Shown: positions 32,544 to 43,189, counted from the stretch's first letter. The stretch: DNA of 64,000 bases from Tubulanus polymorphus (GCF_964204645.1 NC_134029.1:14748850-14812849), one strand, 5' to 3'. A program made the numbers and translations. The notes: generated from the sequence alone by a model not told the origin.

Positions 32544-33614
32544 TCAAATAACAATTAAATTTACAGCCAAACAATTTAACATTTCAACTGTCAAACAATT
32601 TATCATTTCAACCGTCAAACAATTTATCATTTCAACCGTCAAACAATTTATCATTTCAACCGTCAAACAATTTATCATTTCAACCGTCAAACAATTTAAC
32701 ATTTCATCCGTCAAACAATTTATCATTTCAACTGTCAAACAATTTATCATTTCAACTGTCAAACAATTTATCATTTCAACTGTCAAACAATTTAACATTT
32801 CAACTGTCAAACAATTTATCATTTCAACTGTCAAACAATTTATCATTTCAACAGTCGAACAATTTATCATTTCAACTGTCAAACAATTTATCATTTCAAC
32901 TGTCAAACAATTTATCATTTCAACTGTCAAACAATTTATTATTTCAACCGTCAAACAATTTAACATTTCAACCGTCAAACAATTTGTCATTTCAACCGTC
33001 AAACAATTTATCATTTCAACCGTCAAACAATTTATCATTTCAACTGTCAAACAATTTAACATTTCAACTGTCAAACAATTTATCATTTCAACTGTCAAAA
33101 AATTTATCATTTCAACAGTCGAACAATTTATCATTTCAACAGTCGAACAATTTATCATTTCAACTGCCATACAATTTATCATTTCAACTGTCGAACAATT
33201 TATCATTTCAACTGTCGAACAATTTATCATTTCAACTGTCAGACAATTTATCATTTCAACTGTCGAACAATTTATCTTTTCAACTGTCAAACAATTTATC
33301 ATTTCAACAGTCGAACAATTTATCATTTCAACAGTCGAACAATTTATCATTTCAACTGCCATACAATTTATCATTTCAACTGTCGAACAATTTATCATTT
33401 CAACTGTCGAACAATTTATCATTTCAACTGTCAGACAATTTATCATTTCAACTGTCGAACAATTTATCTTTTCAACTGTCAAACAATTTATCATTTCAAC
33501 TGTCAAACAATTTATCATTTCAACTGTCAAACAATTTATCATTTCAACTGTCAAACAATTTATCATTTCAACTGTCAAACAATTCATCATTTCAACTGTC
33601 AAACAATTTATCAT
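32544..33614 (-). CDS. Open repeat frame MINCLTVE, right copy (356 residues)
   Basis: About 44 repeats of the 8-residue unit, with the variants MINCSTVE, MINCMAVE and KINCSTVE arranged in a repeated block of eight units (192 bp). The frame is uninterrupted over more than 1 kb, which would be expected either from selection or from array homogenisation. Translation is unproven. Confidence 0.35.
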   Translation of the reverse strand: MINCLTVEMMNCLTVEMINCLTVEMINCLTVEMINCLTVEMINCLTVEKINCSTVEMINCLTVEMINCSTVEMINCSTVEMINCMAVEMINCSTVEMINCSTVEMINCLTVEKINCSTVEMINCLTVEMINCSTVEMINCSTVEMINCMAVEMINCSTVEMINCSTVEMINFLTVEMINCLTVEMLNCLTVEMINCLTVEMINCLTVEMTNCLTVEMLNCLTVEIINCLTVEMINCLTVEMINCLTVEMINCSTVEMINCLTVEMINCLTVEMLNCLTVEMINCLTVEMINCLTVEMINCLTDEMLNCLTVEMINCLTVEMINCLTVEMINCLTVEMINCLTVEMLNCLAVNLIVI

Positions 33615-33624
33615 TTCAACAGTC
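32563..33624. repeat. 24-bp minisatellite, right arm, about 44 copies with 192-bp higher-order unit
   Basis: Same unit as the left array, on the opposite strand, but more than twice as long. Part of the array shows a higher-order duplication: the variant unit AACTGCCATACAATTTATC occurs at about 33163 and again 192 bases later. The copy-number difference between arms is the main reason the right arm is longer. Confidence 0.92.
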
Positions 33625-33676
33625 TATTAGATATTTAAATCATTTAACTCAATTCAATAATTATAACGTAGAATTG

Positions 33677-34327
33677 TTACTCTTTACGCCAGTTTTTATG
33701 TTTAATTGTTTCATAATGCTTTGATTTATGTGATTTTAAGTATTTACCTCCGCAATAACAATGCACTTTTTCATTAGGATTGAATTTTCTAAATTCATCA
33801 TCTAAATTACATTGAACTGCAATATCTTTATATGATTTTTCATTATCTAATTCACATTGAATTGCAATATTTGATGAATTTTCATTATAGATAATTTGTT
33901 TATTATCAAAATTGAAATAATATAATTGTCTTTTTTCAATTCTTAAGTTAATCAAATCATTGTAATCTTTTGAAAGTATTATATCATCATTTCTTTCATT
34001 GAAAGGAGTTTTAAGAATATTAATTATGTTTTCATCTAAAGTTCCTTTAAAATTTAAAACTGTATTGAATATTTTAGGATTTTTTATTCCATTATCAAAA
34101 GTATCAATTAGTTCAGTAATTAAATATGTTTCATTTGATGATATTTGATTAATCATAGTAATGTCATCAATTTTATAATACCTTGCGGACACTAAATTTG
34201 TTGCTGAAGTATAATTTTTAATGTTAAATAATGAAAATGATTTATTGGTTTCTTTTATTTCGATTTTAAAGTTGGGTTCTTCTTCTTCTGTCTTCATTTT
34301 AATAACAAAACTTTTATTAAAACTCAT
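33677..34327 (-). CDS. Element protein 1, zinc-finger protein, right copy (intact)
   Basis: A 216-residue frame with the complete C-terminal finger: C190, C192, H204 and H210, spacing C-x-C-x11-H-x5-H, followed by KNWRKE. Two similar QC(E/N)LD segments precede it (residues 167-171 and 182-186). The protein is otherwise soluble, acidic and basic in alternation, with no enzyme motif that I recognise. It starts about 120 bases from the terminal repeat and reads inward, as the left copy does. This copy is the better guide to the ancestral protein. Confidence 0.78.
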   Translation of the reverse strand: MSFNKSFVIKMKTEEEEPNFKIEIKETNKSFSLFNIKNYTSATNLVSARYYKIDDITMINQISSNETYLITELIDTFDNGIKNPKIFNTVLNFKGTLDENIINILKTPFNERNDDIILSKDYNDLINLRIEKRQLYYFNFDNKQIIYNENSSNIAIQCELDNEKSYKDIAVQCNLDDEFRKFNPNEKVHCYCGGKYLKSHKSKHYETIKHKNWRKE

Positions 34328-34447
34328 TCAAATATAAATATTCACTGTTTTAAATATGAATTATTTCACTCACACTTTTATATTGAATAATCTATCAATT
34401 TATATGTTATTCATATATATTTTATTCATGTATATGAATATTTTAAG

Positions 34448-34651
34448 AGTAATAGGGGTAATGGGCTTAATGTGCGAGTAAAGTGTGAGTGAAATAAATT
34501 CGAGTGTGTGAGAATTATTTTTCATTTTTTATGAGTTTCACTCCTAATTCACTCCTTATTCAAGTAGAAATTGTTATTATTTTCATATTTTTCATTTTTT
34601 ATGAGCTCGACCGTTCGACCTTTGATTTGAAAGCCCATTACCCCTATTACT
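34448..34651. repeat. Right terminal nested inverted repeat, shortened
   Basis: Begins AGTAATAGGGGTAATGGGC (34448) and ends GCCCATTACCCCTATTACT (34651), but only the first 20 or so bases of the first half remain, so it is 204 bp against 353 bp at the left. The deletion removes most of one hairpin strand. Confidence 0.82.
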
Positions 34652-34657
34652 AAGATA
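34652..34657. repeat. Target-site duplication AAGATA, right
   Basis: Directly follows the terminal CT of the element and matches 28738-28743. Confidence 0.85.
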
Positions 34658-34762
34658 CAATATGAACTTCTAGAACTTTGAATGCACGAATTAAAAAGAT
34701 TTTTCAAGCAATGCCCTTAGTCCAAACAACCTCTAGCTTTCAAGGTAAACCACACTTTGCCC

Positions 34763-34877
34763 ATGGGCAATTTATTGTATATGGTCACCAGGGGGCGTCG
34801 AATATTGAAATTGTTAGATTGTTGAGCATTTGAAACCACTTCCCATGTGGGCATGGTGTCCCTGGACCCCTAGTTTT
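34763..34877 (+). repeat. Dispersed repeat family A, tail fragment
   Basis: TATATGGTCACCAGGGGGCG through GGCATGGTGTCCCTGGACCC to CTAG, the standard 3' end of family A. Confidence 0.8.
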
Positions 34878-36400
34878 TGTTTAAAATCACTCCGTAGTCT
34901 TTGTTTCTGGTCGTAGAGTCTTATAACTGGTCTAGGAAAGGACGCTTAAAACTCAAACTGCTTGCGTTTACAGTCCTTAATTACGTGCTCCCAGTCCGAA
35001 ACAGTTGACCATTGGTTTTTATGGTCTAAAATGATATAGGCGTCGTCGCTAGTAAAAATCCTGTTGTTCACCGAAAAACACGTGGGGCCAGTTGCTCAAA
35101 GATTGGTTAAGGGAATACCCCGAGTTCACATGTAGTAGGCTAGAGACAGCAGTATACACACAGCGAACTGGCGGCTGCATCCCGCCTCGTATAAACACAG
35201 ACCAACTGAGATTGACTGATGAAGAATAAACTGCCAAGACGAACGCTTAAGTTGTGAAGCCCAAAGGGGGAAATTTCAAGGATTTTTGGAGCCATTTTAA
35301 GTGCATTCTAAAGTTATCATGTGGTCTTTGCAGTAATTAAAACTACCACTTAGTACCACTTGGGCCTATCACATGAACTTCATTTATTCATTGAAGCATC
35401 ACATATACAGTTAACACAGTTTCATTGGCTTAGGTATTATGGAAAATAGGGTGGGAAGGATCTGTGTGGGCGATTACACTATGCTTTGTAGGGAAGGTAG
35501 ATATGGCCTATGCGCTATTACTATTACACTACATCGTCAGCCACGCATTTTATTATTGAAAGAGATCGTTACATTGAAATAAACGAAAATAAAACAACTA
35601 TAATGTCTTCAGAGAACAAATTATCAATTTATTTTCACAATATCCTCGAAAATTTGACCACTTTTGGTTTGGGGAAAACGTCATTTTTAACGGTAAAAAC
35701 AGCCTTGCAGAAACCATGGAAACGTGAATTTGTTTTCAATGAAAAAACTGACATCTCATGCATCCATTCACCACTATTCAGTCAATTTTAAATACTGTCT
35801 TTGACCATATGGACCTTAAAGTACTTTTATTGTATATGGTTACCAAGGGCGTTGAATTCCTGATCGACTTATATATTTTTATTTCATTTCACGTCATTTA
35901 AAAGTCCATTTTGTTATCGCACATGAAACTTTCTTGCTTTGGTACAAAATAACTTCCAAACGAGGCTTAGTTTCTCTTCGGTACTTTTGAAACATTCAAT
36001 GCAGTAATAAAAACTCCAACCCTATTGAATATATATATTCACTTTATTTATTTATTTTTTGGAACTAAATTTCGTTTCGGAAGAACACATGCCCTTTTAT
36101 GTATATTCATGCTTCACACACGTGCCTGACACATATAGGCCTACTTGCTGCTATGTGTGTAGTATTGATCTGTGCATGTGTGTGAAAAGCGCACCTTGCA
36201 TGTGGCCTAGTTACAGTTTTCCTGAAAACTGCAAATGATTCAACTGCCAGGGTTCGTCGTAACTGGCCGTGAAAAGCAGTGAATTTTATAGAAGGGCAGT
36301 AAAACTGGGAACTTGGAAATTGTTCAATTTACGAAAATAAATTGTCTAAAAAACTTCGTACACAGTGTATAGTAATCGTCAAACCATGAACATGGGGAGT
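34878..36400. other. DMXL intron, nothing recognised
   Basis: No gene is supported. The 93-codon frame at 35510 has no recognisable features. 36115-36200 is a TGTGTG/CACACG-rich patch. Confidence 0.35.
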
Positions 36401-36540
36401 GTCTATTTGAGTCAGTGGGGAAAACCTGTTACCATATTCATGATGAATCGTCATGCAGTTGTGTGTGATTGAGATCGTATCAATAGACAGATTTTCATGA
36501 AAACTTCTGGATTCAATCAAGGGGGGCATCTTAGGCTTTT
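36401..36540. repeat. Dispersed repeat family E, part
   Basis: GGAAAACCTGTTACCATATT, GTCATGCAGTTGTGTGTGAT and ATTTTCATGAAAACTTCT match 47085-47235 in order and end in GGCTTTTT. Family A begins directly after it. Confidence 0.65.
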
Positions 36541-36975
36541 TAGCCCACTTGGGACTTTAGTCCCAGCGGGCTATTGCGTTCACTTTTCGTCCATTGTCCG
36601 TCCATAGGGAATGTTGTCCGTAGATGGAATCCAGTTATTTTGGGAAGTTGGGTCTTGATATTTGGTTTATACATGTATATACCCTAGACGCATCTTCAGC
36701 CCAAAAACTGGCCCGGTCAGATTCAAGATGGCTGACTGGAAGCCATTGTTGTTTGCCAAAATCACTCAGACTCAAGATGGCTGACCTTTTTTTTTTGCCA
36801 AAAATGTCAATTTTGGCCTGAATCCTGAGTCCTGTAGCTGCCTGCTGGTTTGTCATCAGTTATTCTATATGGTCACCAGGGGGCGTTCAATAGTAGAATA
36901 ACTTAGTATTTCCTTATTATTTTGGTACCTAGGCATATTTTGTTACCACAATCAATTAGAAAGTTGTAGCTCACT
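36541..36975 (+). repeat. Dispersed repeat family A, head and partial module
   Basis: Begins with the TAGCCCACTTGGGACTTTAG hairpin, followed by GTAGATGGAATCCAGTTATT, the CAAGATGGCTGACTGGAAGC region and one GGTACCTAGGCATATTTTG module, then stops at the Penelope-like tail fragment. Confidence 0.8.
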
Positions 36976-37060
36976 TCGAATTTAAAATTATACAATCAAA
37001 TTTATTAGTCAACGCTTTTGACTAACGGCCATCATCGGGTGGAATGACCAGAAAAACAAA
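36976..37060 (-). mobile_element. Penelope-like 3' tail fragment
   Basis: The minus strand reads CCCGATGATGGCCGTTAGTC followed by AAAAGCGTTGACTAATAAAT, closely similar to the tail at 58190-58260 (CTGATGATGGCTGTTAGTCA). In that copy a GGCGAAACGTTG box follows; here GAAAC is degraded. No protein frame remains. Confidence 0.55.
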
Positions 37061-37959
37061 TAACAAAGCATATAAACTCACAGGATCTAATATAGAAGCA
37101 ATGTGTCAAACCTAAAGATAAACAGACTAAGCATTTGTAAGTGATTAATTCATATGTAGAAAGAATCAGCAAATACTGTTCAATACCGGCTGATCATTCA
37201 GTTCAATGTTAAGGAATCATAAGTATAGTATGCAAACGAGCGTCTTTTTCATGACTGGACAGATTTTGATTTAAGATTTCATGGTGTAATCTAGGCCTAC
37301 TTGAAAAAGCTAGGCATGGACATGTTGTACTTTGCCATGCATCAAATAAAGTTTGGATGAATTTGATTTAATTGATTCAGTACACGCCACAGATTTTACC
37401 GATTACAGTAAATTCAATCATCATCGTCGACTATAAATATTTGATGAAACACAATAATACTTGCCTTGGAGCTTGAATTCAAACACCAGATTGTTCGAAC
37501 TAAGAAATTAACCATGAAAATTGACTAAAACAGCAAAAGCATCCTCGAAATAATTGCAAATGGCGCCGTGCATGCCTGCATGCTCATTCCCAGTCCTTTT
37601 GCTAGCCGTCTTGAACGGTTCGAATCCCGTAAATATCTGATAATTTTTGGAGTCGTTTTTGAATATTTATATTTTTTTTAAACTCAACAGCGAATGCAAA
37701 AATGTATAATAACCTTATTTTATTAACTTAGCCGAATGAAAATACAAACTAGGATTGGGCATTCGTACTAAGTTTTTGCACAGTAGGCGCAGCCTACTGT
37801 GATAAAATCTAATAAAATCTAACCACGATAAAATCTAATCTACCCATAAAATCTAACCATGTATGTGTTGAAAATGTTATGGAAATATTCTTATTCCAAA
37901 ATGGACTCTACGACAAAAATTCAGATGTTCAGAATTTGGAACCAACATGGGAATGGTTC

Positions 37960-38290
37960 ACATCCGTGATCACATGTACAATCACACGTGTTTCAGATTG
38001 GAATAACTGATGTTAATCAGTATGACAATCATCGTATGACATGATAATCATCGTATGACATGTGTGATCCCAGCGGTTACACATGTGATCTGTGTTGTTA
38101 ACCCAATCATATGTGTGAATCACACATGTATTTCTCAATCACACATGTATTTCACAATCACACGTGTTCACACATGTCATGGGCTCCACAACACACATCA
38201 CACGTGTGATGGCTGGAATCACATGTGTTTTTTGTGTTCTTCACACCTTTCACTCATGTAATGTGTGTTATTCACACACATAACATACAT
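37960..38290. repeat. Cluster of CACATGTG / CACACGTG palindromic motifs
   Basis: About 20 occurrences of CACATGT, CACACGTGTGA or AATCACACATGTATTT in 330 bp, many self-complementary. It is not a strict tandem array. It borders the BEL/Pao fragment on the right. Confidence 0.75.
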
Positions 38291-38294
38291 GAAT

Positions 38295-39316
38295 TTTTTG
38301 TAAGGGATATCCAGATGTAAGTCAACTTTTTTCCCGCATCCAGCCAATTTCTTCCTCAATGACTCAGTGCAAAGGTTGACGCTGCTACCAGTGTCTAGAA
38401 ATGCCTAAGTGATGACCGCTTTCGTTTTACCGGACAACTTCACTTTGACAGGTATGATAGACATAGTGCAGAAACCATCATCGTCAAAAGTAGCACCAAC
38501 AAGCGTCCTTTCAGTTTCTTTGATTAACTTCACACCTTCTTTGGTGACCATTTCTCTGACACCCCCAACATAAACCATTCTTCATCAAAAAAGAGATTTT
38601 TTCACTACAACCTGACAATCAGCTAAGCTATGATCACTCTTGCAATATAAACAGGGCTTCATCAGTGCTAGATGTGTCTGTCTGCGATTTTCATCTGTAT
38701 TGGTATTTAATGATGCATATCTGTCATTTACAGTGATGACTTCTTTGCTTGTTCTGCAGCTTGATACCACTGGATACAGGAATTATCATCGTCTCTTTTC
38801 CATAGGTCGGATCACTAGCTTTTCTAGATTCTTTCTTTACAAAGCTGACGAATGTGTTGAGTGAAACAAGATTTCCAGTTGCCTTTGTGGACTGGACTGC
38901 TGATCTCCATCTTTCTTGCAAATTATATGGCAGTTTACTCACAAGCTCCCGTATATTGTCAGGATACTCAGATAATTGTAATGCATTCACTTCTCTGACC
39001 GCGTTTTCTACCTCCATAAGAAACACTGAGAAATCATCTAAATTTCTGCAGTTGTCAGACTTTATGGTCAGCCAATTGACTGCTTACTTGATGAATGCAT
39101 TCGCTATTATTTCTGGATCAAGTCTTTTAAAGCTGCCTCATAAACCCTTGTAGAGTGTAGGAAACTGTAACCAGCAACAATCCTGTTTGGTGTTCCAGTA
39201 GTATACTGCTCCAAAAAATTAAGCCGTTCATCATCAGTATCGCCACGATACGGGACTTGAATTGGCGCAAAAACGCCTATATACCAGCGGGTCACGATCG
39301 AACTTCCTGATATCAA
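38295..39316 (-). pseudogene. BEL/Pao Gag and protease remnant
   Basis: On the minus strand: VPYRGDTDDERLNFLEQYTT with GTPNRIVAGYSFL (the BEL/Pao Gag DUF1759-type region), then YPDNIRELVSKLPYNLQERW and LNTFVSFVKKESRKASDPTY, a zinc-knuckle remnant CLYCKSDHSLADC, and finally VKVKLSGKTKAV with FLDTGSSVNLCTESLRKKL, an aspartic protease active-site region (DTGSS). At least three frame changes and stops break it. This is a second, separate BEL/Pao copy, on the opposite strand to the one at 14640. Confidence 0.85.
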
Positions 39317-40190
39317 TGGTCAATAAAAATTACAAACATACCGTGATATTTGGCTCCATAAGAATCCATACATTCTATATTAGACTCCAAAATTCTTAAG
39401 GTCTATGAGCCATTTCAGTCATAACTTCTCAGTACAAGCACCAGCATTCAAGCGACCAAAGTGACAAATGAATGCAGAAATGCAGAAAATGGTCATATGC
39501 CCAGAATTTACATAATACCTTCAGGGAGGAAAGTTTTCCGGGTTTATCCGGAATTCCGGATTTTTCAAGTCCAAGGTCATTTTTCTGAAAAGCCTAAAAA
39601 CGATGAGAAAATGTGAGGGGGGGTAGGGTTTATTCTAAAGTTTGTTGGTACTGGTGGCCGTAAAAGCGCCGCAGACCGGACAACATTTATTTCGTTTTAC
39701 GATTCTCTTACTGACGTTTAACAAGTGTATAATTTCCTTCTGTTACAATTATCGATCTTTCGGCGATAGCCGTGCACCTGTGTGACGTGACCTCATTTAT
39801 ACGTGTAGGCCATGTCTAGACAGCAGAGATCCTTCATTGTTCTAAGTTTTTGAGTCACTTAATTCTCTGCAGTCATTGAGTGTGGATTGTTTAAAATGAA
39901 TTCAAAAATAGTAAGTCGTGCGAGTGACGATATACAGTCATTCGGGTAGCACGGTGCGCAGCGCACAACGTTCACTTATTTAGGGGTTCGACCTCTACTG
40001 CTTGAGATGCTGATTGTTAGTGAAATGTGGATGTGCCGCATTGGAAATAGACATTACTTTCAAAATATGGTGATCGTTCATGGGCTCAAGATCGCTCTAA
40101 GTTTTCTTGTGGAAGAACCCCTAAACCCCCCGGGGGTTGCTTCGCGCCTTCAGTGCTCGCTAGGTGGGGCAGATGTATAACTTTTTATTT
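39317..40190. repeat. Dispersed repeat family F and unassigned intron
   Basis: 39525-39690 carries TTTATCCGGAATTCCGGATT, a poly-G run and GTAAAAGCGCCGCAGACCGG, matching 46395-46575 (TTAAACCGGATTTCCGGCCT, a longer G run, CCATAAAAGCGTTCAAGACC). The rest is unassigned. Confidence 0.6.
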
Positions 40191-40597
40191 TCAGGATTTT
40201 TCTTCTATGGTGACTTACCTTGAATGAAACAAATTTTTAAGGTGAAAAGTTCAAATACACGCAAAAACCAGATAGAATATATCTAAATACTAAGCTTATG
40301 ACAAACATATGAATATATAGAAATTCACAATGAAAAAGTCAGATCTCACATACAAATGATAACCAACCGGACATAAATTGTCCATACACTTATTTTCGAT
40401 CTCATTATCTGTAAAAAGTCATCCAAAAAAAGTCTCCCATCGTTTGAATTCAATTCAATAGTTTTCACTATTTTTCATTTGTTCTGCTTATAATCTCTAA
40501 TCTAGAGTACCAATGTTTAATTTTGATGCTGATTTAACATACATTCATGTAAATTAAGGAAAGTCCATATTAAGAATTTCGTTTGTTTTATTTTTTA
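40191..40597. other. DMXL intron, nothing recognised
   Basis: AT-rich; no repeat or gene identified. Confidence 0.35.
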
Positions 40598-40790
40598 TTG
40601 GTACCTAGGCATATTTTGTAACCACTATCGGGTGCAAATTGTTGCTTGTGGCTTGTTCTATGATTGTGGTGAGTTTCAATGTTATTGCTCTCCTACTGTG
40701 TTCACCAGAGGCATTAAAGTTTCTGATTGTTGACCATTTCAAGCCACTTCCCAAGTAGGCATTGTGTCCTTGGACCCCTAGTTTTTTTTT
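40598..40790 (+). repeat. Dispersed repeat family A, tail fragment
   Basis: TTGGTACCTAGGCATATTTTG through CATTGTGTCCTTGGACCCCT to AG, about 100 bp before a DMXL exon. Confidence 0.8.
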
Positions 40791-40887
40791 TAGACTGAAT
40801 ATACTTATGATTGTGGTTATCAGTGTAGTTAGTCGCTTGGACAGTAAAAGCTGCAAACATTATAATAAATCCCTTGATTATTTTTAG

Positions 40888-41151
40888 GTAGCCAAGACAG
40901 CATTCAACCACAAGAAAGACCCTTTGGATGCAGCAATCTATTTTTTGGCAATGAAAAAGAAAAACTTATTATGGGGATTATTTAGATCAATTGGTGACAT
41001 CAAGATGATGGAATTCTTTAAGAACAACTTTGCCGAGGATCGATGGCGTAGGGCAGCATTGAAGAATGCATTTGCGTTGCTTGGAAAACAAAGATTTGAG
41101 CATGCTGCAGCTTTTTTTTTGTTGGCTGGTTCAGTTAGGGATGCTGTAGAG
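40888..41151 (+). CDS. DMXL2: DMXL exon, Rav1-type domain core
   Basis: The 264-bp exon, phase 0 in and out, lies between TTTTTAG and GTAGAG|GTATGT. It encodes VAKTAFNHKKDPLDAAIYFL, AMKKKNLLWGLFRSIGD, EDRWRRAALKNAFALLGKQR and AAFFLLAGSVRDAVE. These are the most conserved DMXL motifs (FNEDRWRKAALKNAF and LLGKQRFE types). Confidence 0.97.
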
Positions 41152-41314
41152 GTATGTATAGCTAGCTCTCTAGAAATGTATGTTGCCAATGGATTGTTTT
41201 TCCAAGATATTTCCATCATCACAAAAAGAAATATTTTAGATGTGTATTTACCCTAACATGAGAATTCCAAGGAGTTATCTTGTTTTGATGTTTTTACATT
41301 TTTCTTATTTGTAG

Positions 41315-42380
41315 GTTTGTCTGAACAAAATTGAAGATATCCAGTTAGCAATCGTTATTGCACGTTTGTATGAGAATGATTTGGAAGAAAGTATGCCAGC
41401 CAACTTAAGGCGTATTCTCAGAGAAGAGGTTCTTGGGTTCAATGTCAACGGTGAAACCAGTTCAAACAAAGCTAATACTGATCCATTCCTTCGCAGTATG
41501 TGCTTTTGGATGCTGAATGATTATCAAAATGCCTTAAGTACTCTTCTACATACTAACACGGGACAAAACTGCTTCCTCGAATCAGGCCACGAAGAGGAAA
41601 TTCAATCATATTCATCTCCAAATGTTTTCAATTTCTATGTTTATCTCAGATCGCACCCTTTACTTTTACGTCAGAATTTGGCTATGTCTGCTCAAGATAA
41701 GAAGAAACATGTGTTGTTATCTGGATTTACACAAGGAGGTCACTCATCATCTTTAGATCAACATGTTACTTATGTTGACAAAATCACTCCTCTTGAACGT
41801 AGATTGTACTTTACTACAGCCCATTCTCATTTCAAAGCTGGATGTCCAATGCTTGCATTGGAGGTGTTAACTAAATTACCTGATGTGATTTGTGTGGAAC
41901 CTACTGAGGTGATGAATAATACTTTGCTGAAATCGAACTCAAGTAATTTGATAACTTCTGGTATAATAACGGATACAATGCTTTCCAGTCAGCATGTGAA
42001 ATCAACCAGCAAAAGCAAGCCAGATCATGCACTTGATATTGACTGGGGCAAGACATCAACATCTATTCATTCAATGAATATTCAGCATGATACTATTAGC
42101 AGCAATATTGATATCGATGATGAATTAACAGATAGTGATAACAACTCTAAACCACACAGTTCGATTCCAGTGAAAAGTGTTGATATTATGGCACAGCAAT
42201 TAAAGTATATAGCATGTATGAAGATAGTCATGGAAGAAATGAGTACTTTAGCTACCGGTTTTGAAGTTGATGGAGGTCAATTGAGGTATCAACTGTATAT
42301 CTGGTTGGAGCGTGAAATGGAATGTCTCAATAACCTTTGCAATTTCATGCAGTTAGAAGAAATGTTTAAGACTGATTCAG
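41315..42380 (+). CDS. DMXL2: DMXL exon, end of Rav1 domain and variable region
   Basis: The 1,066-bp exon follows a 163-bp intron, phase 0 in and phase 1 out. It starts VCLNKIEDIQLAIVIARLYE, then DPFLRSMCFWMLNDYQNALS and a Ser/Asp-rich variable stretch, then MAQQLKYIACMKIVMEEMST, and ends near MFKTDS(G). The open frame runs 197 bases past the chosen donor TTCAG|GTAGGA and ends in a stop. Only this donor gives the correct phase to the downstream exon. Confidence 0.93.
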
Positions 42381-42540
42381 GTAGGAAACTGAAAACATTT
42401 TATGACCATATAGAATATTCAGAACTTGCTCCATTAACACATTGTTCTAGTTTAGATCATAAAAGATTTCATGCATTAATAATGCACAACCCATTAGTTC
42501 ATGGGTCGTATCAATTGGTTATTTATACATTTTCATGCAG

Positions 42541-43141
42541 ATTTCAAAACGGATTTCCTGGAAGAAAACTATGGTAATTCAAACACCAAATCCTCAAGTT
42601 GGGATAACACCCTCTCGAAACCATCTCTTCATGAAGTCATTCAAGCTGAGAAAATGGATTTGGAAGCTAAGTTGGATCGCATAGCACGTCGGAGATTGTG
42701 GTTAAAGGCAAACCAACAGGATTTACGAACTTTATTAAGCTATTGTAGCTTACAAGGTGCTGCCGGGGGAGGAATTGCATCAGTTCGAATGGAATTGATC
42801 CTCCTGTTACAGGAATTACAACAGGAAAAGACGCAACAGCAACTTCTATCACCACTTCCATTCCCTACAACTTTGCCGATGCTTTCAGCTAGTATTGCGC
42901 CCTCAAAAACAGTTATTGCTGATCCGATTCAACATTTGAAAAACTTAGCACATGATCTACTGAATTGTATCATTTTATTTGACAGCCCACCAGCTTGTGG
43001 AAAGTTAATGCAGCATGTATTTACTTTAAGAAATCTAAGTGCAGCATTATCAGCTTGTATTTACCAATCATTATGCGATAGTGACGACTTTGTTGTATCA
43101 TTAAGTGGAAAAGATGATGTTGGTATGGAAGGCTTTACTAG
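42541..43141 (+). CDS. DMXL2: DMXL exon, conserved C-terminal linker region
   Basis: The 601-bp exon follows a 160-bp intron (acceptor TTTCATGCAG), phase 1 in and phase 2 out (CTAG|GTAGGT). It encodes KLDRIARRRLWLKANQQDLR, TLLSYCSLQGAAGGGIASVR, MELILLLQELQQEKTQQQLL and SALSACIYQSLCDSDDFVV, all typical of the region between the Rav1 domain and the C-terminal WD repeats of DMXL1/2. Confidence 0.96.
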
Positions 43142-43189
43142 GTAGGTTAATTCAACTGAAGGTCTTTCAATTCGCTTCCCATTTTATAG

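Larger units (their letters stand above)
28744..34651. mobile_element. Palindromic Polinton-type element (5,908 bp), non-autonomous
   Basis: Almost the whole element is one inverted repeat: left arm 28744-31480 and right arm 31522-34651, around a 41-bp spacer. The outer 46 bases of both ends are exact reverse complements (AGTAATAGGGGTAATGGGC at the start), ending CT-3'. It is flanked by AAGATA duplications. Polintons have 6-bp duplications and AG/CT termini, so I infer a Polinton or adintovirus-like origin. Each arm carries the same set of small genes, pointing inward. No protein-primed DNA polymerase, retroviral-type integrase, packaging ATPase, protease or capsid gene is present, so mobility would need a helper. 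The arms differ by substitutions, a 4-base deletion and minisatellite copy number, which argues against a simple assembly mirror artefact. It lies in a DMXL intron, so the pre-mRNA would include a multi-kilobase hairpin. Confidence 0.85.

Noticed and set aside
32984-33724. Plus-strand 246-codon frame with LSFQLSNN repeats
   Set aside because: It is the antisense frame of the 24-bp minisatellite; the MINCLTVE frame covers the whole array and this one only part of it.
28744-34651. Palindrome as an assembly mirror artefact
   Set aside because: The arms differ by substitutions, a 4-base deletion and array length, the centre is asymmetric, and the flanks show a 6-bp duplication instead of mirrored host sequence.
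42381-42577. Continuation of the DMXL exon to the stop at 42577
   Set aside because: The sequence after 42380 does not resemble DMXL, and splicing GTAGGA to TTTCATGCAG restores phase to a conserved exon.
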